Part shown: in pieces, positions 9,401-16,857 of the stretch
Layout: every line of letters begins with the position of its first letter
Position numbering within the stretch: position 1 is the stretch's first letter
Made by a program: the position numbers and the translations under genes
Assembly (NCBI RefSeq): GCF_017896165.1
Contig: NZ_JAFCNB010000003.1
Span: 416,336 to 480,335 of the forward strand
DNA from: Microbispora oryzae
GTDB taxonomy: Bacteria > Actinomycetota > Actinomycetes > Streptosporangiales > Streptosporangiaceae
Length of the DNA: 64,000 nt
Direction: 5' to 3'
The notes under the pieces: model-generated
What the model saw: only the letters and a program-made list of their open reading frames with translations
Databases searched by the model: none
Told to the model about the DNA's origin: nothing

Positions 9401-10405
9401 ATGCGTGCGAGCCGGCTGCTGTCCCTGCTGTTGCTGCTGCAGACCCGCGGCAGACTGACGGCGGCCGAGATCGCCGAGGAGCTGGAGGTCTCGGTGCGGA
9501 CGGTCTACCGGGACGTCGAGGCCCTGTCGGCCGCCGGGGTGCCCGTCTACGCGGACCGCGGCCCGCTGGGCGGCTATCGGCTGCTCGACGGATATCGCAC
9601 CCGTCTCAACGGGCTGTCGGCCGAGGAGGCGTCGTCGCTGTTCCTGGCGGGCCTGCCCGGCCCAGCCGCGGAGCTGGGGCTCGCCGGGTTCGCCGCCGCG
9701 GCCGAGCTCAAACTGCTGGCCGCGCTGCCGCCCGAGCCCCGCTCGCACGCGGCGCGGATGCGCGAACGGTTCCACTTGGACGTGCCCGGCTGGTATCGGG
9801 GCAACGACGAGGCCCCGTTCCTGATGGACGTGGCGGCGGCGGTCTGGGAGGACCGGGTGGTCCGGCTGCGATACCGGCGCTGGGGACCGGCCGAGGTGGA
9901 GCGGCTCGTCCATCCGTACGGGCTGATCCTCAAGGGCGGTTCGTGGTATCTGGCCGCCGCGTGCGACGGCGGCGTGCGCACCTACCGCGTCAGCCGAATC
10001 CTGGGCGCCGAGGTGCTGGACGACCGCTTCGACCGGCCCGCCGGCTTCGACCTCGTGGCGTTCTGGGAGCGGTTCGCCGCCGATTTCGCGGCGCGTATGT
10101 ACACCGCCCATGCCGTCGTACGGCTGACACCCGGCATCGAGGACCTCCTGCGCTACACGCTCGGCGCGGACGTGGTCGACAAGGCCCTGGCCGACGGGGT
10201 CGTGGAGGACGACGGCCGGATCCGCGTCGTTGTGCCGATCGAGTCGGTCAACCACGCGCGGTGGCAGTTGCTGCGGCTGGGCGCCTCGGTCGAGGTCGTC
10301 GAGCCGGCCGAGCTGCGCGACCTCATGGCCCGCGCCGTCGCCGACCTGGCGGAGCTGTACGGGCCGCCCGCCTCCTCCGGCGAGCCCGAGACGCGGCGCC
10401 TCTGA
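9401..10405 (+). CDS. HTH-WYL domain transcriptional regulator
   Basis: Regulator of 334 residues. It has an N-terminal DeoR-like HTH (about 4-55, with RGRLTAAEIAEELEVSVRTVYRDVEAL), a WYL domain from about residue 135 (VRLRYRRWG and then HPYGLILKGGSWYLAA) and a C-terminal WCX segment. WYL domains sense nucleic acid or small ligands. It is divergent from the DeoR gene with 72 bp between them. The stop codon lies in the first unit of a short tandem repeat (10399-10440), followed by a strong terminator hairpin. Confidence 0.92.
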   Translation: MRASRLLSLLLLLQTRGRLTAAEIAEELEVSVRTVYRDVEALSAAGVPVYADRGPLGGYRLLDGYRTRLNGLSAEEASSLFLAGLPGPAAELGLAGFAAAAELKLLAALPPEPRSHAARMRERFHLDVPGWYRGNDEAPFLMDVAAAVWEDRVVRLRYRRWGPAEVERLVHPYGLILKGGSWYLAAACDGGVRTYRVSRILGAEVLDDRFDRPAGFDLVAFWERFAADFAARMYTAHAVVRLTPGIEDLLRYTLGADVVDKALADGVVEDDGRIRVVVPIESVNHARWQLLRLGASVEVVEPAELRDLMARAVADLAELYGPPASSGEPETRRL

Positions 10406-10440
10406 CACGGGCCCTCTGACACACGGGCCCTCTGACACGG
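10399..10440. repeat. Short tandem repeat over the WYL stop codon
   Basis: Three copies of a CCTCTGACACGGG-type unit start at 10399, 10413 and 10429 (period 14-16). The TGA of the first unit is the stop codon of the WYL gene, so the repeat reproduces the gene end twice. Probably a slippage product. Confidence 0.8.
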
Positions 10441-10441
10441 T

Positions 10442-10490
10442 GCCCGGGCCGGGGATCTGCGGTGGGTGGCAGCGGGTCCCCGGCCCGGGC
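10442..10490. terminator. Strong bidirectional terminator hairpin
   Basis: GCCCGGGCCGGGGA (10442-10455) and its exact reverse complement (10477-10490) form a 14-bp GC stem with a 21-base loop between the convergent WYL and YCII genes. No U tract follows, as is usual in this GC range. Confidence 0.75.
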
Positions 10491-10499
10491 GCCTTTCCG

Positions 10500-10862
10500 T
10501 CACCCCTCGGCGCCGGACTCGTGCACGAGGGCCCTGACCTCCATCGCCGCGTACTCGGCGTCGGGCCAGCTCGCGGCGATCTCGACGGCGCGCTCCGGGC
10601 TCTCGACGTCGACCGTCAGGTAGCCCGCGAACTGCTCCTTGGCCTCGATGAACGGGCCGTCGGTGACGGCCGGGACCCCGCCCCTGACCTTCACCGTCCT
10701 GGTCTCCGACGGGTCGGCGAGGGCCGCGCCCCCGACGAGCTCTCCGGTCCGTTCGAGTTCCTTCATGATCGACTCGACCCGGCCGAACAGCGCCTGCTGC
10801 TCGGCCTGCGACATCGCCGCGATGTACTGCGGGTTGTTATGGATCAGCAGCATGTACTTCAT
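10500..10862 (-). CDS. YCII/DGPF domain protein
   Basis: Protein of 120 residues with the YCII-related fold. It begins MKYMLLIHNNP and carries the DGPF motif (VTDGPFIEAKEQFAGY, about residues 68-83) that names the DGPF subfamily. Such proteins are often paired with ECF sigma factors; no sigma gene is adjacent here. A good Shine-Dalgarno (AGGAG) precedes the ATG. The biochemical function is not established; a ferredoxin-like muconolactone isomerase fold is known for the family. Confidence 0.88.
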   Translation of the reverse strand: MKYMLLIHNNPQYIAAMSQAEQQALFGRVESIMKELERTGELVGGAALADPSETRTVKVRGGVPAVTDGPFIEAKEQFAGYLTVDVESPERAVEIAASWPDAEYAAMEVRALVHESGAEG

Positions 10863-10982
10863 GGATCACTCCTTGCGGTGCGTGCCGGCCTCCCCGTCGG
10901 GGCCGCCCCCCTGTAGTCGGACCGGAACGCGCGCCCTCGACACGGACGGCGGAAAACCATGGAGAAATCCTGCCGGGCGATC

Positions 10983-11960
10983 TCAGAGGTTGACGCCCCG
11001 CATGCCGTCGGGGGCGTAGCGCTCCCCGGCGACCGCCTTGGCCAGCTCGTCCAGGACACCGAGGTGCTCGGGGCGGAGCTCCAGGTCGAGCGCCGCCACG
11101 TTCTCGTCGAGGCGGCTCGCCCGGCGCGTGCCGGGGATGGGCACGACGTCGTCACCCCGGCCGATCACCCAGGCCAGGGCGACCTGCGCGGGCGTCGAGC
11201 CGAGCGAGCGGGCGACGTCCTCCACCTCCGCGACCAGCGCCTGGTTCGCGGCGAAGTTGTCGCCCTGCCAGCGCGGATTGCCGCGGCGGAAGTCGTTGTC
11301 CGCGAACTCGTCCGTGCGGGAGTAGGCGCCGGTGAGGATGCCGCGTCCCAGCGGGGAGTAGGCGACCAGGCCGATGCCGAGCTCGCGGAGCGTCGGCAGC
11401 AGCTCGTCTTCGATGTCCCGGCTGAACAGGGAGTATTCGTACTGCCCGGCGCTGATCGGGTGCACGGCGTGGGCGCGCCGGACCGTGGCGGGCGCGGCCT
11501 CCGAGATGCCGAGGTGGCGGACCTTCCCCGCCTCGACCAGCTCCTTGAGCGCCCCCCAGGTCTCCTCGATGGGGACGGCGGGGTCGACGCGGTGCTGGTA
11601 GTAGAGATCGATGTGGTCGACGCCGAGGCGGCCGAGAGAGGCGTCGCAGGCCCGGCGGACGTATTCGGGCCGGCCGTTGACGCCCACCCGGGTGCCGTCC
11701 GGGCGCCGCTCGATGCCGAACTTCGTGGCGATGACCACCTCGTCGCGGCGGCCGGCCACGGCCTTGCCGACGAGCCGCTCGTTGGTGAACGGGCCGTAGA
11801 GGTCGGACGTGTCGAGGAACGTGACGCCGTGGTCGACGGCGTGGTGGATCGTGGCGATGGACTCGGTCTCGTCACCGGGGCCGTAGAACTCGCTCATCCC
11901 CATGCAGCCGAGGCCGATCGCGGAAGTGCGCAGGTCGCGGCCGAGTGTCCGGTGCTTCAT
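10983..11960 (-). CDS. Aldo/keto reductase (YhdN/AKR13-like)
   Basis: NADPH-dependent oxidoreductase of 325 residues. It has the (beta/alpha)8 AKR signature: [12 protein letters not shown] at the start, catalytic Asp and Tyr in FLDTSDLYG (about residues 48-56), Lys in VIATKFG and His in YYQHRVD. The full catalytic tetrad is present, so the enzyme should be active on an aldehyde or ketone of unknown identity. It lies 120 bp upstream of the YCII gene on the same strand. Confidence 0.9.
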   Translation of the reverse strand: MKHRTLGRDLRTSAIGLGCMGMSEFYGPGDETESIATIHHAVDHGVTFLDTSDLYGPFTNERLVGKAVAGRRDEVVIATKFGIERRPDGTRVGVNGRPEYVRRACDASLGRLGVDHIDLYYQHRVDPAVPIEETWGALKELVEAGKVRHLGISEAAPATVRRAHAVHPISAGQYEYSLFSRDIEDELLPTLRELGIGLVAYSPLGRGILTGAYSRTDEFADNDFRRGNPRWQGDNFAANQALVAEVEDVARSLGSTPAQVALAWVIGRGDDVVPIPGTRRASRLDENVAALDLELRPEHLGVLDELAKAVAGERYAPDGMRGVNL

Positions 11961-12079
11961 GTGTCCCCCAGGGCGTTTGTCGTAGGGACCAGTGTGGAAC
12001 CTGGAGCGCGCTCGAAGTCAAACCGGACGCCGAGGGCCCGCGCGGCGGAAATGTCGGTGGCGGGCGGCACGATGGCGGC

Positions 12080-12559
12080 ATGGCTTCCTGGCAGGAGATT
12101 GAGAAGGAGATTCCCGAGCCGGCCGCGCGGGCACTGGCGATCATGGGGAGAAGCAGGCACAAGACCATGGCCACGCTGCGAGCGGACGGCTCTCCCCGGA
12201 TCAGCGGGACGGAGGTCGAGTTCCGGGACGGCGAGGTGTGGATCGGATCCATGCTCGGCGCGGTGAAGGCGCTCGACCTGCGGCGCGACCCGAGGGTGGC
12301 GATCCACAGCGCGTCGGACGAGCCCGACGAGGCCAGTCCGGGGGCGTGGGGCGGCGACGTGAAGCTCGCGGGCCGGGCGGTCGAGGTGCTCGATCCCGCC
12401 GCACGACGGGCCCACGGGGGGCCGCCCGGGCAGGACTTCCACCTGTTCCGCATCGACGTCACCGAGGTGGTGCTGACGCGGGTCGACGAGGCGGGCGAAC
12501 ATCTGATCGTCGAGATGTGGCACGAGGGCTCCGGCTACCGCGTCGTCCACCGCAGGTGA
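12080..12559 (+). CDS. PPOX-class flavin/F420-binding protein
   Basis: Small split-barrel protein of 159 residues. HKTMATLRADGSPRISG near residue 32 is the typical strand-turn-strand of pyridoxamine-phosphate-oxidase-like proteins, followed by a Gly/Asp-rich barrel segment. In actinobacteria many relatives use F420 or FMN to reduce small molecules. The ATG at 12080 is the natural family start. It is divergent from the aldo/keto reductase, with 119 bp between the starts. Confidence 0.82.
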   Translation: MASWQEIEKEIPEPAARALAIMGRSRHKTMATLRADGSPRISGTEVEFRDGEVWIGSMLGAVKALDLRRDPRVAIHSASDEPDEASPGAWGGDVKLAGRAVEVLDPAARRAHGGPPGQDFHLFRIDVTEVVLTRVDEAGEHLIVEMWHEGSGYRVVHRR

Positions 12560-12579
12560 CGCCTCCGGCGCGGCCGGGT

Positions 12580-12609
12580 GCGGGCCCGTGGATCACCCGT
12601 CGGGCCCGC
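12580..12609. terminator. Hairpin between convergent genes
   Basis: GCGGGCCCG (12580-12588) pairs exactly with CGGGCCCGC (12601-12609) across a 12-base loop, between the PPOX gene and the end of the double-MerR gene. It overlaps the last codons of the latter. Probable bidirectional terminator. Confidence 0.55.
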
Positions 12610-13381
12610 CCGGCGGCTCGGGTGCGCCCGGCGGCTCGGCCGCGCTTCGCGGTTCAAGGGCCGACAGGTAGCGGTCCAGGTGCCCGGCGCCGTCCAGCAT
12701 GGCGCGGGACCTGCGGGTCAGCTCCTCCTGGCGCCGGGCGATGGCCGCCCGCAGGGCGTCGGCGCTCCCGGTGCGGCGCAGTCCGTCGAGGATGTCCTGG
12801 ATCTGGGACATCGGGTGCCGGCCCTGCCGCAGCATGGTGATCATGCGGGCGTCCCGGACGTCGGCGGGGCCGTACAGGCGGTAACCCGTGCCCTGCTCCC
12901 GCCTGGGACGCAGGAGCCCCGCCGCCTCCCACACACGCAGCGCCGACGTGCGGACGCCGAGGCGGCCGGCGAGTTCGCCGATCCGCAGATCGGAACGCGG
13001 CGGCGCGTCGCCCGGCGGCTGCCCCGCGACCGCCTCCAGTGCCTCGCCCGCCGACCGTAGCGCGAGACGCTGCTCGTGCAGCGCCGCGTGGGCGGCGTCG
13101 ACGAGGGCCAGGGCGCCGGAAACGTCCCCGGAGTGCACGGCCCGCATGACGGCTCTGGCCGCGCCCCAGCCGTACCCGCGCGCGAGCGCCCGATAGGTGA
13201 TCAGCGCCTCGCGGTGGGAGTCGTCGAACCTCCGGTAGCCGGCCGGGGTGCGCGGAGCCGGCGGGAGGATGCCCTCGTCGGCGTAGTTGCGGATCTGCTG
13301 GGTGGACACCCCCGCCGTCCTGGCCAGGTCGACCGGGCGCAGCCGCTTCCGCCCGTCATCTCCCTTCGGCATCCGCCGCAT
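12593..13381 (-). CDS. Double MerR-domain regulator (TioE-like)
   Basis: Regulator of 262 residues with two MerR-type winged HTH domains in tandem. The first (about residues 15-83) has LARTAGVSTQQIRNYADEGIL and GYRRFDDSH. The second (about 130-200) has IGELAGRLGVRTSALRVWEAAGL and GYRLYGPADV. The C-terminus is Pro/Gly rich. Most MerR proteins have a single HTH; the two-HTH form is known from TioE-like regulators of antibiotic clusters. It is divergent from a DrrAB-type exporter at 13481 and probably controls it. The start is ATG 13381 (or the adjoining TTG), just after AGGGGG. Confidence 0.85.
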   Translation of the reverse strand: MRRMPKGDDGRKRLRPVDLARTAGVSTQQIRNYADEGILPPAPRTPAGYRRFDDSHREALITYRALARGYGWGAARAVMRAVHSGDVSGALALVDAAHAALHEQRLALRSAGEALEAVAGQPPGDAPPRSDLRIGELAGRLGVRTSALRVWEAAGLLRPRREQGTGYRLYGPADVRDARMITMLRQGRHPMSQIQDILDGLRRTGSADALRAAIARRQEELTRRSRAMLDGAGHLDRYLSALEPRSAAEPPGAPEPPGGPDG

Positions 13382-13449
13382 CAACCCCCTACTTGAGACC
13401 TCGTGCCGCCGGTCTCCAAGGATAGGGCGTCACACCCGATGAAACTCTC

Positions 13450-13461
13450 AACTTCCAAGTT
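13450..13461. promoter_or_regulatory. Palindrome in the MerR/ABC intergenic region
   Basis: AACTT-CC-AAGTT is a perfect 5-bp-arm palindrome, flanked by partly symmetric CTCT and ATGAG. It resembles operators of MerR-family regulators (CTCAAGTT-type half sites) and lies 20 bp before the ABC ATPase start used here. Assignment to the double-MerR protein is inference. Confidence 0.5.
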
Positions 13462-13480
13462 CAATGAGACGCTTGAAGGT

Positions 13481-14437
13481 ATGGGAAGCGGTGCGAAGAC
13501 GCGATCGCCCGGCGACGACGCCGAGGCGGTCATCGAGACGCGGGACCTGCGGATGCGGTACGGCTCCGCCGAGGTGCTGCGCGGACTGGACCTGCGGGTC
13601 CGCCGCGGTGAGGTGGTGGCCCTGCTCGGTCCCAACGGCGCAGGCAAGACGACCACGATCGAGATCCTCGAGGGCTTCCGGCGGCGCTCCGGAGGCGAGG
13701 CGCGGGTGCTTGGCGTCGATCCGGACGACGCGGGTGAGGCGTGGCGGGCCCGGCTGGGCATCGTGCTGCAGTCGTGGCGCGACCACGGCAGATGGCGGGT
13801 GCGGGAACTGCTCGCCCACCTGGGCGACTACTACGCCCCGTACGGCGCCCCCGGACGTCCCCGGCCGTACGACGTCGGCGAGCTGCTCGGGTGGGTCGGG
13901 CTGACCGGGCAGGCGGACGCGGTGATCGGGACCCTGTCGGGCGGTCAGCGGCGCAGGCTCGACGTGGCCGTCGGTCTCATCGGGCGGCCCGACCTGCTGT
14001 TCCTCGACGAGCCGACGGTCGGGTTCGACCCGCAGGCCCGGCAGGACTTCCACGAACTGGTCCACCGGCTGGCCGGCCTGGAGGACACCACGATCCTGCT
14101 GACCACCCACGACCTCGACGAGGCCGACCGCCTCGCCGACAGGATCGTCATCCTCGTCGCGGGCACGATCGTCGCCGACGGCACCGCGGCGGAGCTGTCG
14201 CGGCGGGTCTCCGGGACGGCCGAGGTCCGCTACCGGCTCGACGGGCAGGCGCACGTCACGTCCGTGGAGGACGCCACAGGTCACGTCCGCGGGCTGTTCG
14301 AACGGCACGCGGACGCGATCACCGACCTTGAGGTGCGGCGGGTGCGCCTCCAGGACGTCTACCTGGCGATGGTCCGCGAGTTCGAGTCCGGGCGGCGCAC
14401 CGAGGCGCCCCGCCACCTGGCGGAGGTGACCGCGTGA
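13481..14437 (+). CDS. ABC exporter ATP-binding protein (DrrA-like)
   Basis: ATPase of 318 residues. It has Walker A GPNGAGKTTT (about residues 50-59), a Q-loop (VLQSWRDHG), signature LSGGQRRRLDVAVGL, Walker B FLDEPTVGFDP and the H-loop TTHDLDEAD. The C-terminal ~80 residues are the DrrA-type extension. The start is uncertain: ATG 13481 has GAAGG too close upstream, and ATG 13439 would place the palindrome at 13450 inside the coding region. It overlaps the permease gene by 4 bp. The pair probably exports a hydrophobic compound or drug. Confidence 0.88.
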   Translation: MGSGAKTRSPGDDAEAVIETRDLRMRYGSAEVLRGLDLRVRRGEVVALLGPNGAGKTTTIEILEGFRRRSGGEARVLGVDPDDAGEAWRARLGIVLQSWRDHGRWRVRELLAHLGDYYAPYGAPGRPRPYDVGELLGWVGLTGQADAVIGTLSGGQRRRLDVAVGLIGRPDLLFLDEPTVGFDPQARQDFHELVHRLAGLEDTTILLTTHDLDEADRLADRIVILVAGTIVADGTAAELSRRVSGTAEVRYRLDGQAHVTSVEDATGHVRGLFERHADAITDLEVRRVRLQDVYLAMVREFESGRRTEAPRHLAEVTA

Positions 14438-15297
14438 CCGGCGGCGTGAACCCGAGGGCCAAGGCGGCGCTCGCGGGCCTGCGGCGCGGCCGGATCGAGC
14501 TCCGGCAGAGCGTGACCAGCGCCCAGGACCTGTGGGGTGCGCTGTTCTTCCCGGCCGTCGCGCTGCTCGTGATGTATCTGCTCAGGGGCCGCACCGTGCC
14601 GGGCACCGCGTTCTCGCTCGGCTCCCAGGCGGTTCCCGGCATCCTGGCGCTGAACGTCGTGCTGAACGGCATGATGGCGCTCGCCATGACGCTGACCATG
14701 GACCGGGAGGACGGGACCCTGCTGCGGGCGAAGGCCACGCCGAACGGCGTGATCGGCTACCTGGTCGGGAAGATCACGGGCCGGGCCGGCATGGTGCTGG
14801 TCGGCCTGCTGGTGCCGCTCGTCCCGTCCCTGCTGCTGTTCGACGGGCTGCGGCCGGACCGGCTCGACACCTGGCTGATCCTCGCGTGGGTCCTCGCGCT
14901 CGGGCTCGCCGCGATCATGCCGTTCGGGGCGATCCTGGGATCGCTGGCCAGCAGCGCGCAGGGCCTCGGCGTCGTCACGGTGCCGATGATGGCGCTCATG
15001 GCGATCTCCGGGGCGTTCTACCCGGTCACGGCGTTCCCCGGCTGGGTGCAGGCGATCGCGCAGGCCTTCCCGCTGTACTGGATCGGCCTGGGGCTGCGGT
15101 CGGCGCTGCTGCCAGCCGGGCTGTCGGCCGCCGAGATCGGCGCGTCGTGGCGCCATCTGGAGACCGCCGCCGTGCTCGGTCTCTGGGCGGTCGCCGGTTT
15201 CGCGGCGGCCCCGGCCGTCCTCCGGCGGATGGCCAGGCGGGAGTCGGGATCGGCCGTGGCGGCCCGTCGTGCGAAGGCCATGCAGCGCCTCATGTGA
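14434..15297 (+). CDS. ABC-2 type permease
   Basis: Permease of 287 residues with about six hydrophobic segments. It carries ABC-2 family features such as MDREDGTLLRAKATPNGV and the ISGAFYPVTAFPGWVQAIAQAFPLYW region near the end. It begins with GTG overlapping the ATPase stop, so the two are translationally coupled. Together they form a DrrAB-like exporter, likely under the divergent double-MerR regulator. Confidence 0.88.
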   Translation: MTGGVNPRAKAALAGLRRGRIELRQSVTSAQDLWGALFFPAVALLVMYLLRGRTVPGTAFSLGSQAVPGILALNVVLNGMMALAMTLTMDREDGTLLRAKATPNGVIGYLVGKITGRAGMVLVGLLVPLVPSLLLFDGLRPDRLDTWLILAWVLALGLAAIMPFGAILGSLASSAQGLGVVTVPMMALMAISGAFYPVTAFPGWVQAIAQAFPLYWIGLGLRSALLPAGLSAAEIGASWRHLETAAVLGLWAVAGFAAAPAVLRRMARRESGSAVAARRAKAMQRLM

Positions 15298-15330
15298 CGA
15301 CCGATGCGACGCGTCGCGCGGGGATCGGCG

Positions 15331-15380
15331 GACGGCGGGTTCAGTGGACGGCGGGTTCAATGGACGCTGAACCCGCCGTC
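15331..15380. repeat. Duplicated SDR 3' end forming a hairpin
   Basis: GACGGCGGGTTCA occurs at 15331-15343 and 15347-15359, and its reverse complement at 15368-15380 encodes the last residues (DGGF) of the convergent SDR gene. The second copy and the gene end form a 13-bp stem with an 8-base loop, a likely terminator between the ABC permease and the SDR. Confidence 0.7.
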
Positions 15381-16145
15381 GACGCAAAGGGTCTGCCCGG
15401 TGACGTACGCGGAGGCGTCGGACGCGAGGAACACCGTGACTCCGGCGAAGTCGCCCGGCCGGCCGTTGCGCCCGATCATGGAGCGGGCGGCCATGGCCTC
15501 CACGCGTCCGGGGACGGCCTGGGCCGGCTCGGTGAGCGGGGTGAGCACGAAACCGGGGACGACGGCGTTGCTGGTCACGCCGGCGGCCGACCACGCCTCC
15601 GCCTGCGAGCGGGTCAGCCCGCAGATCCCGGCCTTGGACGCGCCGTAGACGCCGCTGTCGCCGAAGGCGCTGATCGCCTGCTGGGAGGCGACGTTGATGA
15701 CGCGCCCCCAGCCCCGGGCGACCATCGCGCGGCCGAAGTGCTGCCCGAGGAGGAACGGCGCGGTGAGGTTGACGGCGATGGTCCGTTCGTAGTCGTCCGG
15801 GGTGAGCTCCGCCATCGGCCGCCTGATGTTGACGGCCGCGTCGTTGACGAGGATGTCGATCTCGCCGAAGAACGCGGCGGCCCGATCGCACACCCGGTCC
15901 ACGTCGGCGCGCTCGCCGAGATCGGCGCTGACGGCGGCGGCCCGCACCCCGTGCGCCTCAAGAGCCTTGACGGCACGGTCGAGCTCCGGCCGGCGGCGGG
16001 CGACAAGGACCACGGCCGCGCCGGCCCGGCCCAGAGCCTCCGCCATGGCGTACCCGATCCCGGAGCTGCCGCCGGTCACCAGCGCGACGCGGTCCCGCAG
16101 CGAGAACATCCGCCCAACGTAGGACGACACATCATGGGATGACAT
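15357..16145 (-). CDS. SDR family oxidoreductase
   Basis: Classical short-chain dehydrogenase of 262 residues. It has the TGGSSGIG cofactor loop (about residues 24-31), NDAAV in place of the usual NNAG, and catalytic Tyr-x-x-x-Lys in YGASK. The C-terminal CVDGGFSVH is the family ending. The ATG at 16145 is used; an in-frame ATG at 16109, immediately before FSLRDRVALVTG, fits the family start equally well. It follows the MarR gene by 56 bp on the same strand and may be in its operon. Substrate unknown. Confidence 0.85.
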   Translation of the reverse strand: MSSHDVSSYVGRMFSLRDRVALVTGGSSGIGYAMAEALGRAGAAVVLVARRRPELDRAVKALEAHGVRAAAVSADLGERADVDRVCDRAAAFFGEIDILVNDAAVNIRRPMAELTPDDYERTIAVNLTAPFLLGQHFGRAMVARGWGRVINVASQQAISAFGDSGVYGASKAGICGLTRSQAEAWSAAGVTSNAVVPGFVLTPLTEPAQAVPGRVEAMAARSMIGRNGRPGDFAGVTVFLASDASAYVTGQTLCVDGGFSVH

Positions 16146-16201
16146 ACCGTCGCACGCTAGCAGCGGTGATCGTCTTCCACCCCGCGGGGGGGCGGCCCGG
16201 A

Positions 16202-16744
16202 TCAGCGGGCGCGCTCCTCCTCGGCGTGCATGCGGTTCATCGCCTGCTCGATCTTCCCCATGACCTGCTCCATGGTCCTGAGGGTCTCGGTGTCGAGGTG
16301 CTCCAGAAGGCGTCGGTAGCGGGCGGTGCCGGCGTCGAGTATCTCCGCGGTGAGCCGCCGGCCGGCCTCGGTCAGCTCCACCCGGCGGACGCGGCGGTCG
16401 TGGGGGTCCTCCCGGCGGGTGACGAGACCGTGGGCCACGACGCGGTCGACGATGCCGGTCGCGGTGCCCAGCCCGACGCCGAGGTTGCGGGCGAGCTCCT
16501 GTCCCGAGGCCGAACCGCGGAACGACAGGAACATCACGACCTTTAACTGCTGCATGGTCAGGTTCGACGCGATCAGCGGAATCGAGCGGTCGCGGGCGAA
16601 GAACCGCCCGAGGCCCCGCTGCAGCTCCGACAGGCCCGCGATGAGCCTGGCCCGTTCCTCCTGCTCGTCCCGGTCGCCGGTCCGCCCGGAGACCGGCTCC
16701 GGACAACCGATGGCGGAACGGCGGTCCGCTCGACAGTCGTTCAC
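16202..16744 (-). CDS. MarR family regulator
   Basis: Regulator of 180 residues. The winged HTH is at about residues 65-130, with SASGQELARNLGVGLGTATGIVDRVVAHGLVTRREDPHDRRVRRVELT, the typical MarR recognition helix and wing. The start GTG at 16744 is chosen because GAGAGG lies 5 bp upstream; a longer start at 16789 would cross the palindromes. It is divergent from a large RND pump. The 110-bp gap holds several palindromes, so it very likely represses both the pump and itself. Confidence 0.85.
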   Translation of the reverse strand: MNDCRADRRSAIGCPEPVSGRTGDRDEQEERARLIAGLSELQRGLGRFFARDRSIPLIASNLTMQQLKVVMFLSFRGSASGQELARNLGVGLGTATGIVDRVVAHGLVTRREDPHDRRVRRVELTEAGRRLTAEILDAGTARYRRLLEHLDTETLRTMEQVMGKIEQAMNRMHAEEERAR

Positions 16745-16749
16745 GTTCA

Positions 16750-16838
16750 CCTCTCGTCGAGTCGAGAGGTTACCAGTGGTTAAGGCCATAGCTAAATGTT
16801 CGCCTCATGCGAAGTGTTAAGGTAGGCCAAAACACTTC
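16750..16838. promoter_or_regulatory. Cluster of palindromes between MarR and RND genes
   Basis: Three clean inverted repeats lie in this gap: CCTCTCG-N6-CGAGAGG (16750-16769), TTCGC-N5-GCGAA (16799-16813) and GAAGTGTT-N12-AACACTTC (16811-16838). An imperfect TTACCA-GT-GGTTAA lies at about 16770-16783. The first would overlap the MarR ribosome binding region and the last the RND leader. They are probable operators for the MarR protein; which is bound is not known. Confidence 0.6.
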
Positions 16839-16857
16839 ATCTATGTCAGGAGATCGG

